Assembly: GCF_014287585.1 (NCBI RefSeq)
Contig: NZ_JACOOJ010000016.1
Location: 1 to 64,000, forward strand
Source: Parabacteroides hominis
Lineage (GTDB): Bacteria > Bacteroidota > Bacteroidia > Bacteroidales > Tannerellaceae
Length of the DNA: 64,000 nt
Direction: 5' to 3'
How positions within the stretch are numbered: the first letter of the stretch is position 1; the number at the start of each line of letters is the position of its first letter. The notes below the pieces were generated by a model. That model had not been told where the DNA came from. It did not search any database and was given only the letters and a program-made list of their open reading frames with translations. The position numbers and the translations under genes are program-made. This document shows positions 28,768 to 37,085 of the stretch, in pieces.

Positions 28768-30162
28768 TTACAAAATCAGTTGTCCTTCCTCTTTCAATCT
28801 CTTCCTCAAATAAGAAGTATCAATCTTATGAACATCGTTCTTTGTTTGCTCGATCGCGTGCGTGGCAGCCATTCCTGCCGCTTCTCCCGTCACTAAACAA
28901 CAAGGCATCACACGGGTACTGCCAAAAGCTTGTTCATCTGTCGATATACAACGGCCAGCCGTCAACAGATTCTTAATTCCCTTAGGAGTCAGACAACGAT
29001 ATGGAATGCCATGAGATTCCCCTTTTTTATAATGCTCAGGTTTATGTTTTCCGCTATGGACATCTATATAATAGCAATTACGGCCAATCTCATCTTCAAA
29101 TGATTTCCGCTGTCTCCAATCTTCAACCGTAAAGATATAATCGCCCTCTATACGTCGGCTGTCCCTGACTCCAAGCAGTGAGGCCGTTTTCACTACAAAA
29201 GCATTGGAAAAGGTAGACGGCCGGACATCTTTCATGGCTTCCAGATACTGAACGGCTTTCTGCCGTCCCAAAATCATTGCTTCAGAGATCGCCCACGGGT
29301 CTGTCGTGTCGACCGTCATATGCCCCGCATTACACTGAATGACATCCGGGCCGACCAGGTTATTACAGAAATGAGTATCTACCAAAGGATATTTTCCCGA
29401 CCGGACCGCTTTATAGAGCGGTGTACTTTCATCCTTCCAAACATAAAGTGTCGGCCCATTTATATAATCATAGGAATCGATGTTTGCAAAAGAAAAGCAT
29501 AAACTGGACATCTGTACTGAACCTTTCTCATCATATCCACGCTTGAAAGAAGCTCCTGACCAGGCTGCCAGATCACCATCTCCTGTCGCATCTATATATA
29601 CTTTACCTTTAAAAGCAACCAAACCAGCCTTGTTCGATACTATAATCGCATCAATAGTATCATCCGACGACATCTCGACCGCAGCCAAACGAGAAAAAAA
29701 CAATACTTTAGCCCCGGATTCCGTTACCATCCGATCATAAATGGACATCAGATATTCAGGATTGATACTCACCCAATCCAATTTATTTTCAGGTTCATGA
29801 GGCACCCCCTTCTTTGATTCTCTAAAAATCTTCTCTGCAAGTCCCTTATATATAATATTTTCACCATCGGAAAACGGACACCAAGCAGGAACCATTCCGG
29901 CTGTTCCCATTCCTCCCAATTGCCCCATCGCTTCTATCAACAAAGTTTTTGCTCCTTCACGAGCCGCAGCAATAGCGGCCGTACATCCGGCCGGACCGCC
30001 TCCGACTATGATTACATCCCATTGATCGTCCACTTTTATTTTAGGACGTTTCAATGTCAGACTCTTTTCCCGTTTCTCTGAAACCGACTGTATCACCCCC
30101 GGCATAGTAGCCATCGCTATCACCGCACCGGCTTGTTTAACAAAGTTTCTTCTGTTAGTCAT
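28768..30162 (-). CDS. Tat-exported FAD-dependent oxidoreductase
   Basis: This 464-residue flavoprotein has a twin-arginine signal (NRRNFVKQAGAVIAMA), so it should be folded with its cofactor in the cytoplasm and exported by the Tat system. It lacks the golvesin-like domain of the two following genes. The FAD_oxidored core shows GGGPAG, GGMGTAG, DATGDGDLAAW and the C-terminal TAGRCISTDEQAFGSTRVM. It is the first enzyme gene after SusCD 2, separated by a perfect 13-bp hairpin. The ATG at 30162 (MTNRRNF) puts the Tat motif at the very N-terminus; the alternative at 30174 adds four residues. The substrate is unknown, probably a sugar or aglycone shared with the two paralogues. Confidence 0.87.
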   Translation of the reverse strand: MTNRRNFVKQAGAVIAMATMPGVIQSVSEKREKSLTLKRPKIKVDDQWDVIIVGGGPAGCTAAIAAAREGAKTLLIEAMGQLGGMGTAGMVPAWCPFSDGENIIYKGLAEKIFRESKKGVPHEPENKLDWVSINPEYLMSIYDRMVTESGAKVLFFSRLAAVEMSSDDTIDAIIVSNKAGLVAFKGKVYIDATGDGDLAAWSGASFKRGYDEKGSVQMSSLCFSFANIDSYDYINGPTLYVWKDESTPLYKAVRSGKYPLVDTHFCNNLVGPDVIQCNAGHMTVDTTDPWAISEAMILGRQKAVQYLEAMKDVRPSTFSNAFVVKTASLLGVRDSRRIEGDYIFTVEDWRQRKSFEDEIGRNCYYIDVHSGKHKPEHYKKGESHGIPYRCLTPKGIKNLLTAGRCISTDEQAFGSTRVMPCCLVTGEAAGMAATHAIEQTKNDVHKIDTSYLRKRLKEEGQLIL

Positions 30163-30189
30163 AATGATTGCCATTTTTATTGGAAAAAG

Positions 30190-30231
30190 AAAGGCATTTT
30201 ATTTTTCTTTTCGGATCCATAAAATGCCTTT
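30190..30231 (-). terminator. Hairpin between SusD 2 and the oxidoreductase genes
   Basis: Perfect 13-bp arms AAAGGCATTTTAT (30190-30202) and ATAAAATGCCTTT (30219-30231) flank a 16-nt loop. The minus strand continues with CTTTTTCC. It should reduce read-through from SusCD 2 into the enzyme genes, parallel to the hairpin at 15850-15899 in PUL 1. Confidence 0.7.
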
Positions 30232-30252
30232 CAAAATATATCTGATTATATT

Positions 30253-31956
30253 TTAATAGCCCGGATTTTGCTTCATATTTTTATTAATCAACATTTCTGT
30301 TGCAGGAATTGGCCACAAATATTGACGTTCATCCCATTTTCGTTCTGCAATTACAGCCGCTTTTCCTGCCGCTTCAATTTTTGAGAAATCGGCTAAACCG
30401 TCTTCATCAATCTCCGGAGCAAAAGGCCAAAACCAGTCACCTGTATTTACAACTTTTTCTATCAACAACGATGATGGATACAGCATCATATAGAATTTCT
30501 TACTCATCACCTTGCCCATCAATTTCCAACGAATCAAATCCATATAGGAAACTCCTTCCATAGCCAATTCCATACGTCTTTCTACACGCAATTGCTTTCT
30601 CAACACAGATTGATCGGTTGACGTAAAAGCCGGATACTGATCTACTGCTGATTTGTCAACCCCATAAGCTCTTGCACGAACTTCGTTCATAGCATCCAAT
30701 ACTGATTGATCGATCTGATTCAATTCTATTTTTGCTTCTGCATACATTAAAAGAACATCTGCATAACGAATCATAATTTTGTCAGGAGCAATATCATAAG
30801 AATTATCCAAACAATTTTCATCTATACCTTTTTTACGAACTAAACCATTATAAGAAGCATACTGAGCATTAGCACGTGTGTCGTTATTTGTAATCATCTT
30901 TCCCGATTTATAGTCCATCACTTGCAATGCTTCCGGATGAGGATTATATTCTATTCCCATAAAATTTTCTCCAAAAGGAACAATCGACATACTACAACGA
31001 GGATCGCGATTTTTAAACGGGTCATGCGGATCAAACAATGGAGATACATCAATTGGTAGCCCATCTGTACAAACATACGATGCAAATAGATCCCATGTAG
31101 GTGTTGGCGTTCCCCATCCACCATGATTACGAGGCAATGGCCCACGAATGTTTATTTTTACACCAAACTCAATAGATCGAGGAATCAGAAAGATTGATTC
31201 TTTTGAATTAGCAGTCAACGGCAAAAATAGATCTCCATAATTTTCATGCAGTTCATAAATTCCTAAATCTATCACGGCTTTAGCTGCCGTTGCTGCTATT
31301 TCCCAATCTCCCATATACAAAGCAAAACGAGCCTTAAAAGCCAAAGCAGCTCCTTTTGTTGCACGAATTTCCCCTGAATAAGAAGTTGGTAAAACCTCTG
31401 AAGCTTTATCAAATTCATCATAAACAAATTGTTTCACCTGTGTCAACTCAGTACGGCCCATGCCTAAACCCTTATCTATATCGATTTCATCTTCGACCAA
31501 AGGTACAGCTCCAAACTTTGAAGCCAATTTTGAATAAGCACAAGCGCGATGAAAATGAGCCTCTGCTACCAATCTATTGATAATACTCTCTGATGCGCCA
31601 TTATCTAAAGCACGTTGATATTTCAAAATCACACTATTGGCACGAGCAATCACTTTATATTGATTTGACCACAAATTTTTGACACGAGCATCTTGCCCAT
31701 TTAAGGTTGCACTCATAAAAGGGGTCATATTCTCTCTATACACACATTCACCAACCCAATCTGTAGAAGCAACTCCTTCGTCATCCAAAGGCCAAAAACT
31801 ATCACGATATAAATCGTTTACCGCCATCTCTATCTCTTTCTCACTTGAATACCAGTTTTCTGTTGAACCATTAGCCAATGGATTCAAGTCCAAGTCATGA
31901 CAAGCAGATAACAAGACAACTCCACTAAACAAACTGATTATTATATTTCGTTTCAT
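30253..31956 (-). CDS. SusD/RagB-like outer-membrane glycan-binding lipoprotein (PUL 2)
   Basis: This 567-residue SusD-family lipoprotein has signal MKRNIIISLF and lipobox LSAC. It is closely related to the SusD of PUL 1 along its whole length (DLNPLANGSTENWYSSE, the DLYRDSFWPLDDEG stretch, IRYADVLLMYAEAKIE, ERQYLWPIP end, NPGY). It would cap SusC 2. The start at 31956 leaves 12 nt after the SusC stop, exactly as in PUL 1. An ATG at 31968, adjacent to the SusC stop, adds four residues. The close similarity of both SusCD pairs suggests a duplicated locus with related ligands. Confidence 0.93.
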   Translation of the reverse strand: MKRNIIISLFSGVVLLSACHDLDLNPLANGSTENWYSSEKEIEMAVNDLYRDSFWPLDDEGVASTDWVGECVYRENMTPFMSATLNGQDARVKNLWSNQYKVIARANSVILKYQRALDNGASESIINRLVAEAHFHRACAYSKLASKFGAVPLVEDEIDIDKGLGMGRTELTQVKQFVYDEFDKASEVLPTSYSGEIRATKGAALAFKARFALYMGDWEIAATAAKAVIDLGIYELHENYGDLFLPLTANSKESIFLIPRSIEFGVKINIRGPLPRNHGGWGTPTPTWDLFASYVCTDGLPIDVSPLFDPHDPFKNRDPRCSMSIVPFGENFMGIEYNPHPEALQVMDYKSGKMITNNDTRANAQYASYNGLVRKKGIDENCLDNSYDIAPDKIMIRYADVLLMYAEAKIELNQIDQSVLDAMNEVRARAYGVDKSAVDQYPAFTSTDQSVLRKQLRVERRMELAMEGVSYMDLIRWKLMGKVMSKKFYMMLYPSSLLIEKVVNTGDWFWPFAPEIDEDGLADFSKIEAAGKAAVIAERKWDERQYLWPIPATEMLINKNMKQNPGY

Positions 31957-31968
31957 AATATTTATCAT

Positions 31969-34900
31969 TTAAAAATTAACTGATACACCTAATAACACAG
32001 ACATGTTAATCGGATACCCCTTTTCGTCAACCTCTGGATCCCACCCTTTCGGGAACTTGCTCAAACTAAATAAATCATTGGCTGACACATAAAAACGGAC
32101 TGAATTCATGCTGATTTTTTTCGTCAAAACAGAAGGCAATGTATATCCTAATGTCAGATTTTTCATTCGCAGATAGCGACCATTGAACAACCAAAAATCT
32201 GACATCGCCATATTAGAATCAATATTGTTTCTCGTCAATCGTGGATACTTCACATTTGCATTTTCTGCATCCGTATTATTCACACTCCATACATTACCAT
32301 CCAATAAATCAGGGAAGCCACCCCAGTTATAATACAATGGTTCCACCATATATCGAGTAATACGAACATTCTGTTTTCCTACACCTTGAAGCATCATTGA
32401 AAAATCAAAGCCCTTATAGGCAGCAGAAAAATTCACTCCAAAAGAATAACGAGGAAGAGATCCACCCAAAAGTACACGGTCATATTCCGATGAAATCTTA
32501 CCATCAGGAACTCCATCTGGTCCAGATATATCCTTATACTTAATATCACCAACCATTGTATTATTGTTCAGTTTCGGAGAATTGTCCACATCCTCTTGAG
32601 TTAAAAACAGACCATCACTCAAATAGCCATACCATTCATTAAACTCGCTGCCTTCCATTTTCACTTGATCTCCCAAAAATTCGGTACCTCCCAAATCACC
32701 CATCTTTGATACGAAATCAGAAAGGTTAGCAGAAACAGAATAACTAAAATCACCAATTTGATCATGCCATCCTAATTCTATATCATAACCTGTAGTTTCC
32801 ATATTACCGGTATTCACAAATGGATTATCATATCCGATAAATTTTGGAATTTCCAAAGCTAACAACATATCCTTTGTTTTCTTTTTGTAAAAATCAAAAT
32901 TGAAACGCAAACGACTATTCAAAAAATTAGCATCTAAGCCAATATCCCAAGTCTCTGTTGTTTCCCAAGAAATATTGCGAACAGCATAATACTGTTGAGC
33001 TGCTGTTGTCACAGAAGATACAACATTTCCATTATAGAACAATGTTGAACCAAAATTCAAAGCTGATTGATATGGATAATAATTTTGTTTATCATTATCA
33101 TCTATTCGTGTGATACGTTCATTACCTAATGTACCCCAAGAACCTCTTAGTTTCAAATATGACAACCAATTCCAGTTTAAGTTTTGCATAAACTTCTCTT
33201 CACTCATTACCCAACCGGCAGAAAAAGAAGGGAAGTTCGCCCAACGGCTATCCGGAGCAAAACGAGAAGAACCATCACGACGGAAATTCACCTGTAATAA
33301 ATAACGATTGGCATAATTATAAGTAACTCGTCCAAAGAAAGAACGATAAGCATACTCTTCCGCATTGCCACCATTATCTCTCAACGTTTCAGGACCTAAA
33401 TCCAAATAAGGAAAATTTGTCAATTCATATTGATCACGAGATGCACTCAAATTCTCCCAAAAAGCATAGTAATCTTCATAACCGATCATAGCTGAAAGAT
33501 CATGCTGTTCAAACGATTTATTATAATTGGCAAAAAATTGCGTAGTTACGTCATAACTATCATTCCTATTCTCACTAAGATAGGTCGTAAAGAAACCATT
33601 ATTATATCCTCGAACTTTATTAGGATCGTCTGCATATACATACGGCAATTGTTTACGAAAGCTTTTCACCTTATCAAAATTGTATGTAGGAGCAATAACT
33701 CCCGATATTTTCAATCCTTCAATAGGAGTAATATCAACACCCGCTTTACCTCCTAAACGATTTTTCCAAGTTGTCTTCGTTCCTCCATCGTGAAGCATCT
33801 GTACTATATTTCCGCCATCTTTAACATCTCCCCATGCTCCATTACTCCAATGAACGGCATAGATACCAGGAATCGATCTCCATTCTTTGTCCATAGGATT
33901 TTTATGCGGTTCTTCATTTCTTGAACGTGAATAGTTGACATCCAAATGAGCTTCTAACCAATTATTAATCTTAAAGTCATTATTAACACGGATCATATAA
34001 CGTTCATAATTTCTATTGACATACAATCCATCCGTTTTATCATAACGGAAAGAAGCCTTTGTGCGTACAATTTTAGAACCTCCTGCAATATTTAATGAAT
34101 GAGTTTGTCGTGGAGCAGAGTTACTCATAACCAATTCAGTCCAGTCCTCAACGGGGTATTTATCCGGATCTACCTCATGATACTTTAACCAATTATTCAC
34201 TTGATCTTCCGTATATGTTTGATACCATCCTCCACTCGGATTATCATTATACCGGAGTTCATTAGTCATTTCCAAAAAGCGTTGAACTCCTACATATCCG
34301 GGAAGAGTTGTTGGTTTTTCCCAACCATATTCGAAATTATAGTTTAGCGATAAATCATCCTGCTTTGCTCGTTTTGTTGTAATCACAATAACACCAGCAG
34401 CGGCACGAGAACCATAAATAGAAGCTGATGCTGCATCTTTCAATACAGACATACTTTCAACATCATCCGGACTTACTTGGTTGATATCGCCCGGTACACC
34501 ATCGACAATAACCAATGGACTCGTTTCACCGATAGTTGTTACACCGCGAACTTTAATACTGGCAGTAGCACCTGGATCACCACCACTACGTGTTACTGTG
34601 ACGCCGGAAGCAGCACCTTGCAAGGCTGTGGACAATTGAGTCGTTTTGCGGGCTGCCAAATCATCTCCTTTAACAGCTGCAACAGCACCTGTCAAGTCTT
34701 TTTTCTTCATGGTTCCATATCCGACAACAACCACTTCGTCCAGCATTTCAGAATCTTCTTTCAGGCTGATCGCCAAATCAGTTTTACTGCCAATAATAAT
34801 TTCGCTTGTAGTATATCCTATATAAGAAACGACTAATGTTGCACCAGGTGCAACATTAAGGGAGAACCTCCCTTCGATATCAGTAACGGTACCGTTTGTC

Positions 34901-35373
34901 GTGCCTTTTTCAACGACGTTCGCACCGATAATCGGTTCACCGTTTACATCTTTAATAACACCAGTGATCGCTTTCTGATTCTGTTGTACGCCCGGTACGG
35001 AAGAAACAGAGGACGGAGCTATCTTTATCAAGACTTGCCGATCTATAATCTGATAATTGTAACCGGTATTTTTCAGTACTTGAGCCAGCACTTCATCCAA
35101 AGTCGCATCCTTTACATTGATACTTGCCTTCTTATTTACATTCACTCTGTTGTCATTGAAAAAGAATGTAAATTCACTATTCTTCTCAATGTCCTTCAAA
35201 ATCTCAATGATACTGCTATTCTGCTTATTCATGGATAATTTATAGCCCTGTGCGTAAGTTGAAGCAGATATACAGCAAGCGACTCCTATAGAAAATAAAG
35301 TCGTGAGTTTCATGATACGCTTAGTTTTTTTTAATAATGGGACACAAAGTGCCCGTTCATTACTTTTTTTCAT
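31969..35373 (-). CDS. SusC-like TonB-dependent transporter with STN domain (PUL 2)
   Basis: This 1134-residue SusC-family importer is paralogous to SusC 1. After a signal region (about 20-42, MKLTTLFSIGVACC) come an STN domain (about 45-112), a carboxypeptidase-regulatory-like domain (about 136-208, ITGVIKDVNGEPIIGANVVE), DEVVVVGYGT, the plug (VRGVTTIGETSPLVIVDGVP) and a barrel ending in LLGVSVNF. The STN domain implies regulation through FecR 2, encoded directly upstream. As in PUL 1, the start codon lies inside a plus-strand -7 box and the leader contains a plus-strand terminator. Confidence 0.94.
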   Translation of the reverse strand: MKKSNERALCVPLLKKTKRIMKLTTLFSIGVACCISASTYAQGYKLSMNKQNSSIIEILKDIEKNSEFTFFFNDNRVNVNKKASINVKDATLDEVLAQVLKNTGYNYQIIDRQVLIKIAPSSVSSVPGVQQNQKAITGVIKDVNGEPIIGANVVEKGTTNGTVTDIEGRFSLNVAPGATLVVSYIGYTTSEIIIGSKTDLAISLKEDSEMLDEVVVVGYGTMKKKDLTGAVAAVKGDDLAARKTTQLSTALQGAASGVTVTRSGGDPGATASIKVRGVTTIGETSPLVIVDGVPGDINQVSPDDVESMSVLKDAASASIYGSRAAAGVIVITTKRAKQDDLSLNYNFEYGWEKPTTLPGYVGVQRFLEMTNELRYNDNPSGGWYQTYTEDQVNNWLKYHEVDPDKYPVEDWTELVMSNSAPRQTHSLNIAGGSKIVRTKASFRYDKTDGLYVNRNYERYMIRVNNDFKINNWLEAHLDVNYSRSRNEEPHKNPMDKEWRSIPGIYAVHWSNGAWGDVKDGGNIVQMLHDGGTKTTWKNRLGGKAGVDITPIEGLKISGVIAPTYNFDKVKSFRKQLPYVYADDPNKVRGYNNGFFTTYLSENRNDSYDVTTQFFANYNKSFEQHDLSAMIGYEDYYAFWENLSASRDQYELTNFPYLDLGPETLRDNGGNAEEYAYRSFFGRVTYNYANRYLLQVNFRRDGSSRFAPDSRWANFPSFSAGWVMSEEKFMQNLNWNWLSYLKLRGSWGTLGNERITRIDDNDKQNYYPYQSALNFGSTLFYNGNVVSSVTTAAQQYYAVRNISWETTETWDIGLDANFLNSRLRFNFDFYKKKTKDMLLALEIPKFIGYDNPFVNTGNMETTGYDIELGWHDQIGDFSYSVSANLSDFVSKMGDLGGTEFLGDQVKMEGSEFNEWYGYLSDGLFLTQEDVDNSPKLNNNTMVGDIKYKDISGPDGVPDGKISSEYDRVLLGGSLPRYSFGVNFSAAYKGFDFSMMLQGVGKQNVRITRYMVEPLYYNWGGFPDLLDGNVWSVNNTDAENANVKYPRLTRNNIDSNMAMSDFWLFNGRYLRMKNLTLGYTLPSVLTKKISMNSVRFYVSANDLFSLSKFPKGWDPEVDEKGYPINMSVLLGVSVNF

Positions 35374-35380
35374 AACTTTG
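35373..35380 (+). promoter_or_regulatory. -7 box for a candidate antisense RNA over the SusC 2 leader
   Basis: TAACTTTG on the plus strand, again inside CATAACTTTGTA across the SusC start codon, as at 21025-21032. Confidence 0.5.
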
Positions 35381-35384
35381 TAAT

Positions 35385-35493
35385 GTTTTTAATGAATATT
35401 AGCATGTCCACTCCGTGGTTTGAACATTTAAGGATGAACATGTTGTCGAAATCTCTAATTGGAAGGTGTTTGCCGACATCTTCCAATTTTTTT
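35385..35493 (+). ncRNA. Candidate DonS-like cis-antisense RNA of PUL 2
   Basis: The -7 box at 35373-35380 and the terminator at 35457-35493 define an RNA of about 105 nt, antisense to the leader between FecR 2 and SusC 2. Apart from the promoter it has little sequence in common with the PUL 1 candidate, as expected for RNAs specific to their own locus. The ends are estimates. Confidence 0.5.
35457..35493 (+). terminator. Plus-strand intrinsic terminator in the SusC 2 leader
   Basis: Arms AATTGGAAGGTG (35457-35468) and CATCTTCCAATT (35477-35488) pair over 12 bp with one G-U. The 8-nt loop is followed by a T-run to 35493. No gene on the plus strand ends here, which points to a small antisense transcript. 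Confidence 0.7.
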
Positions 35494-35665
35494 AGGTTAA
35501 CAAATTTCCTTTCTCATAGGCATACTCCATATTTTAATAATTACTACTTTTAATATTGTACTATTATTTCTAAATTAATCTCTCTATATATAAATACACA
35601 CGAGAAATCTTTTCCCCCTATTCTTATCGTAAATAATTTATAAAAAGATTATTTCGAGATTGTAA

Positions 35666-36643
35666 CTAACGGGTCAAGCTGTAATTACCATCTTCCACCT
35701 CTTTATATTTTAATGGAGAAGACAGTTGAATCAACATCAATATCTTTTCCAGCGACTCATCCCTCACCTTAAAAGTAAACCGGTATTTGTCTGCCAAGTC
35801 TTTCTGGCACATCACCTTTCTGCCATACCACTGTTCGAGGCGCGGGATGATCATGGATAGTTTTTCGTTTTCGAAGCTCAGCATCTTTTGTTTGCGCCAT
35901 GCCGTATATTTGTCGGCATCGACAATTTGTTTAGTGATTTTGCCGGATTGCCGGTCCATCAAGATCTTTTCGTTGGGAGAGACAAGGTATTCTCTCATTT
36001 TGTTTGTTTTCTTATCCGCCACACTTACCTTGATCTTTCCATTCAAAAGAATCGCTTCTATCTTATTTTCCATATCGTAGCTGAACAGTTCGAACGCCGT
36101 CCCCAATGCCTCCACGCTCATGTCCTCCGTATGGACGATAAAAGGTTTCTCACGATTCTTCGCCACATCGAAAAAAGCCTGCCCGGTCAATGTTATCTCA
36201 CGCGTCTTACCGGAAAAACTGGCAGGATACGTCAGGCGGCTGCCCGGACCCATCTGTACTGTCGTTCCATCCGGCAAAGAGACGGATTCCATATTCTGGA
36301 TACCGGAACTTACGACATACATCGGGACATTCGCCCTGTCCTGCAACGCAAAATAAGCGGTTCCGGCCACACCCAATACCAGCAAGATGGAGGCAACCAT
36401 ACTATATATCTTATAAAACACAACTTTCTGCCCTTCGCCATGCGACCAAACCTCCCTGCAAATATTCCGCCAGATAGACGGCTCGTCCGGGCAGTCGCTC
36501 CCTACTGCATCCGGAGCATTGTTCCACTGCCGCTCCATTTCTTTTGTCACCCGGCGGGATGATTGCAAGGCGATGCGCTCTTCTTCGGTCAGCGCATCCT
36601 GCATTAGTTTCTTAAGTATATATTTTTTGTCTTCGTATTCCAT
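35666..36643 (-). CDS. FecR-type anti-sigma factor (PUL 2), no adjacent sigma gene
   Basis: This 325-residue inner-membrane anti-sigma regulator has a cytoplasmic part (about 1-80), a membrane helix (about 86-105, SMVASILLVLGVAG), a FecR domain (ESVSLPDGTTVQMGPGSRL, then TYPASFSGKTREITLTGQAFFDV) and a C-terminal domain for SusC contact (LSMIIPRLEQWYGRKVMC). The ATG at 36643 (MEYEDKKYI) is preferred over a longer frame to 36676. In most such loci an ECF sigma gene lies immediately upstream; here the upstream 442 bp is noncoding. The nearest sigma gene is at 22268, beside PUL 1. Confidence 0.9.
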   Translation of the reverse strand: MEYEDKKYILKKLMQDALTEEERIALQSSRRVTKEMERQWNNAPDAVGSDCPDEPSIWRNICREVWSHGEGQKVVFYKIYSMVASILLVLGVAGTAYFALQDRANVPMYVVSSGIQNMESVSLPDGTTVQMGPGSRLTYPASFSGKTREITLTGQAFFDVAKNREKPFIVHTEDMSVEALGTAFELFSYDMENKIEAILLNGKIKVSVADKKTNKMREYLVSPNEKILMDRQSGKITKQIVDADKYTAWRKQKMLSFENEKLSMIIPRLEQWYGRKVMCQKDLADKYRFTFKVRDESLEKILMLIQLSSPLKYKEVEDGNYSLTR

Positions 36644-36756
36644 TTTAATTGCTTTACATAATATAAATACACACAAATTGCTCCTTCCCCCTATCCGATC
36701 CGGGAAAAAACAGATTATTTTAGCTCTTAACCGTACAAATTTCCTAAAAAATATGA

Positions 36757-36940
36757 CAATATCCCCTCCAAAATAGGGGATTTAGAATAACGGTTTGATT
36801 TTTAGCTAAATATAAAAATACTTGTTTGTTAAAAAATATTACCCTTGCGGGTAATTTCATTTAAATGGGGTAGAAAATCGAATTAGATGCGGTAGTAGTT
36901 TCGATTTGAACCAACTGCTTTTTTAGATAAATGACAATAA
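36757..36940. repeat. Noncoding element, copy B of a 181-184 bp pair
   Basis: This is the counterpart of 7678-7858, with matching blocks in the same order: CAATATCCCCTC, AATATTACCC, ATGGGGTAG, GTTTCGATTTGAACCAAC (36898-36915, 17 of 18 identical) and GACAATAA. It occupies the gap between FecR 2 and the antiporter gene, where a sigma gene would be expected, but shows no coding frame. Confidence 0.55.
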
Positions 36941-37052
36941 GGGAAACTTCCGTCCATGTACTCTGTCCGTCAAGAATCACGGAATAGTAATAAAAACAAG
37001 ATCGTCAATAAAATTTCTCACCACAAAAGGAGCTATATTTAATTCCTTTTCT

Positions 37053-37060
37053 TATTTTTG
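37053..37060 (+). promoter_or_regulatory. -7 promoter box of the antiporter gene
   Basis: TATTTTTG fits TAnnTTTG, 25 bp before the ATG at 37086. Confidence 0.5.
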
Positions 37061-37085
37061 CAAGAAACCGTATCAGAGATAGCAG

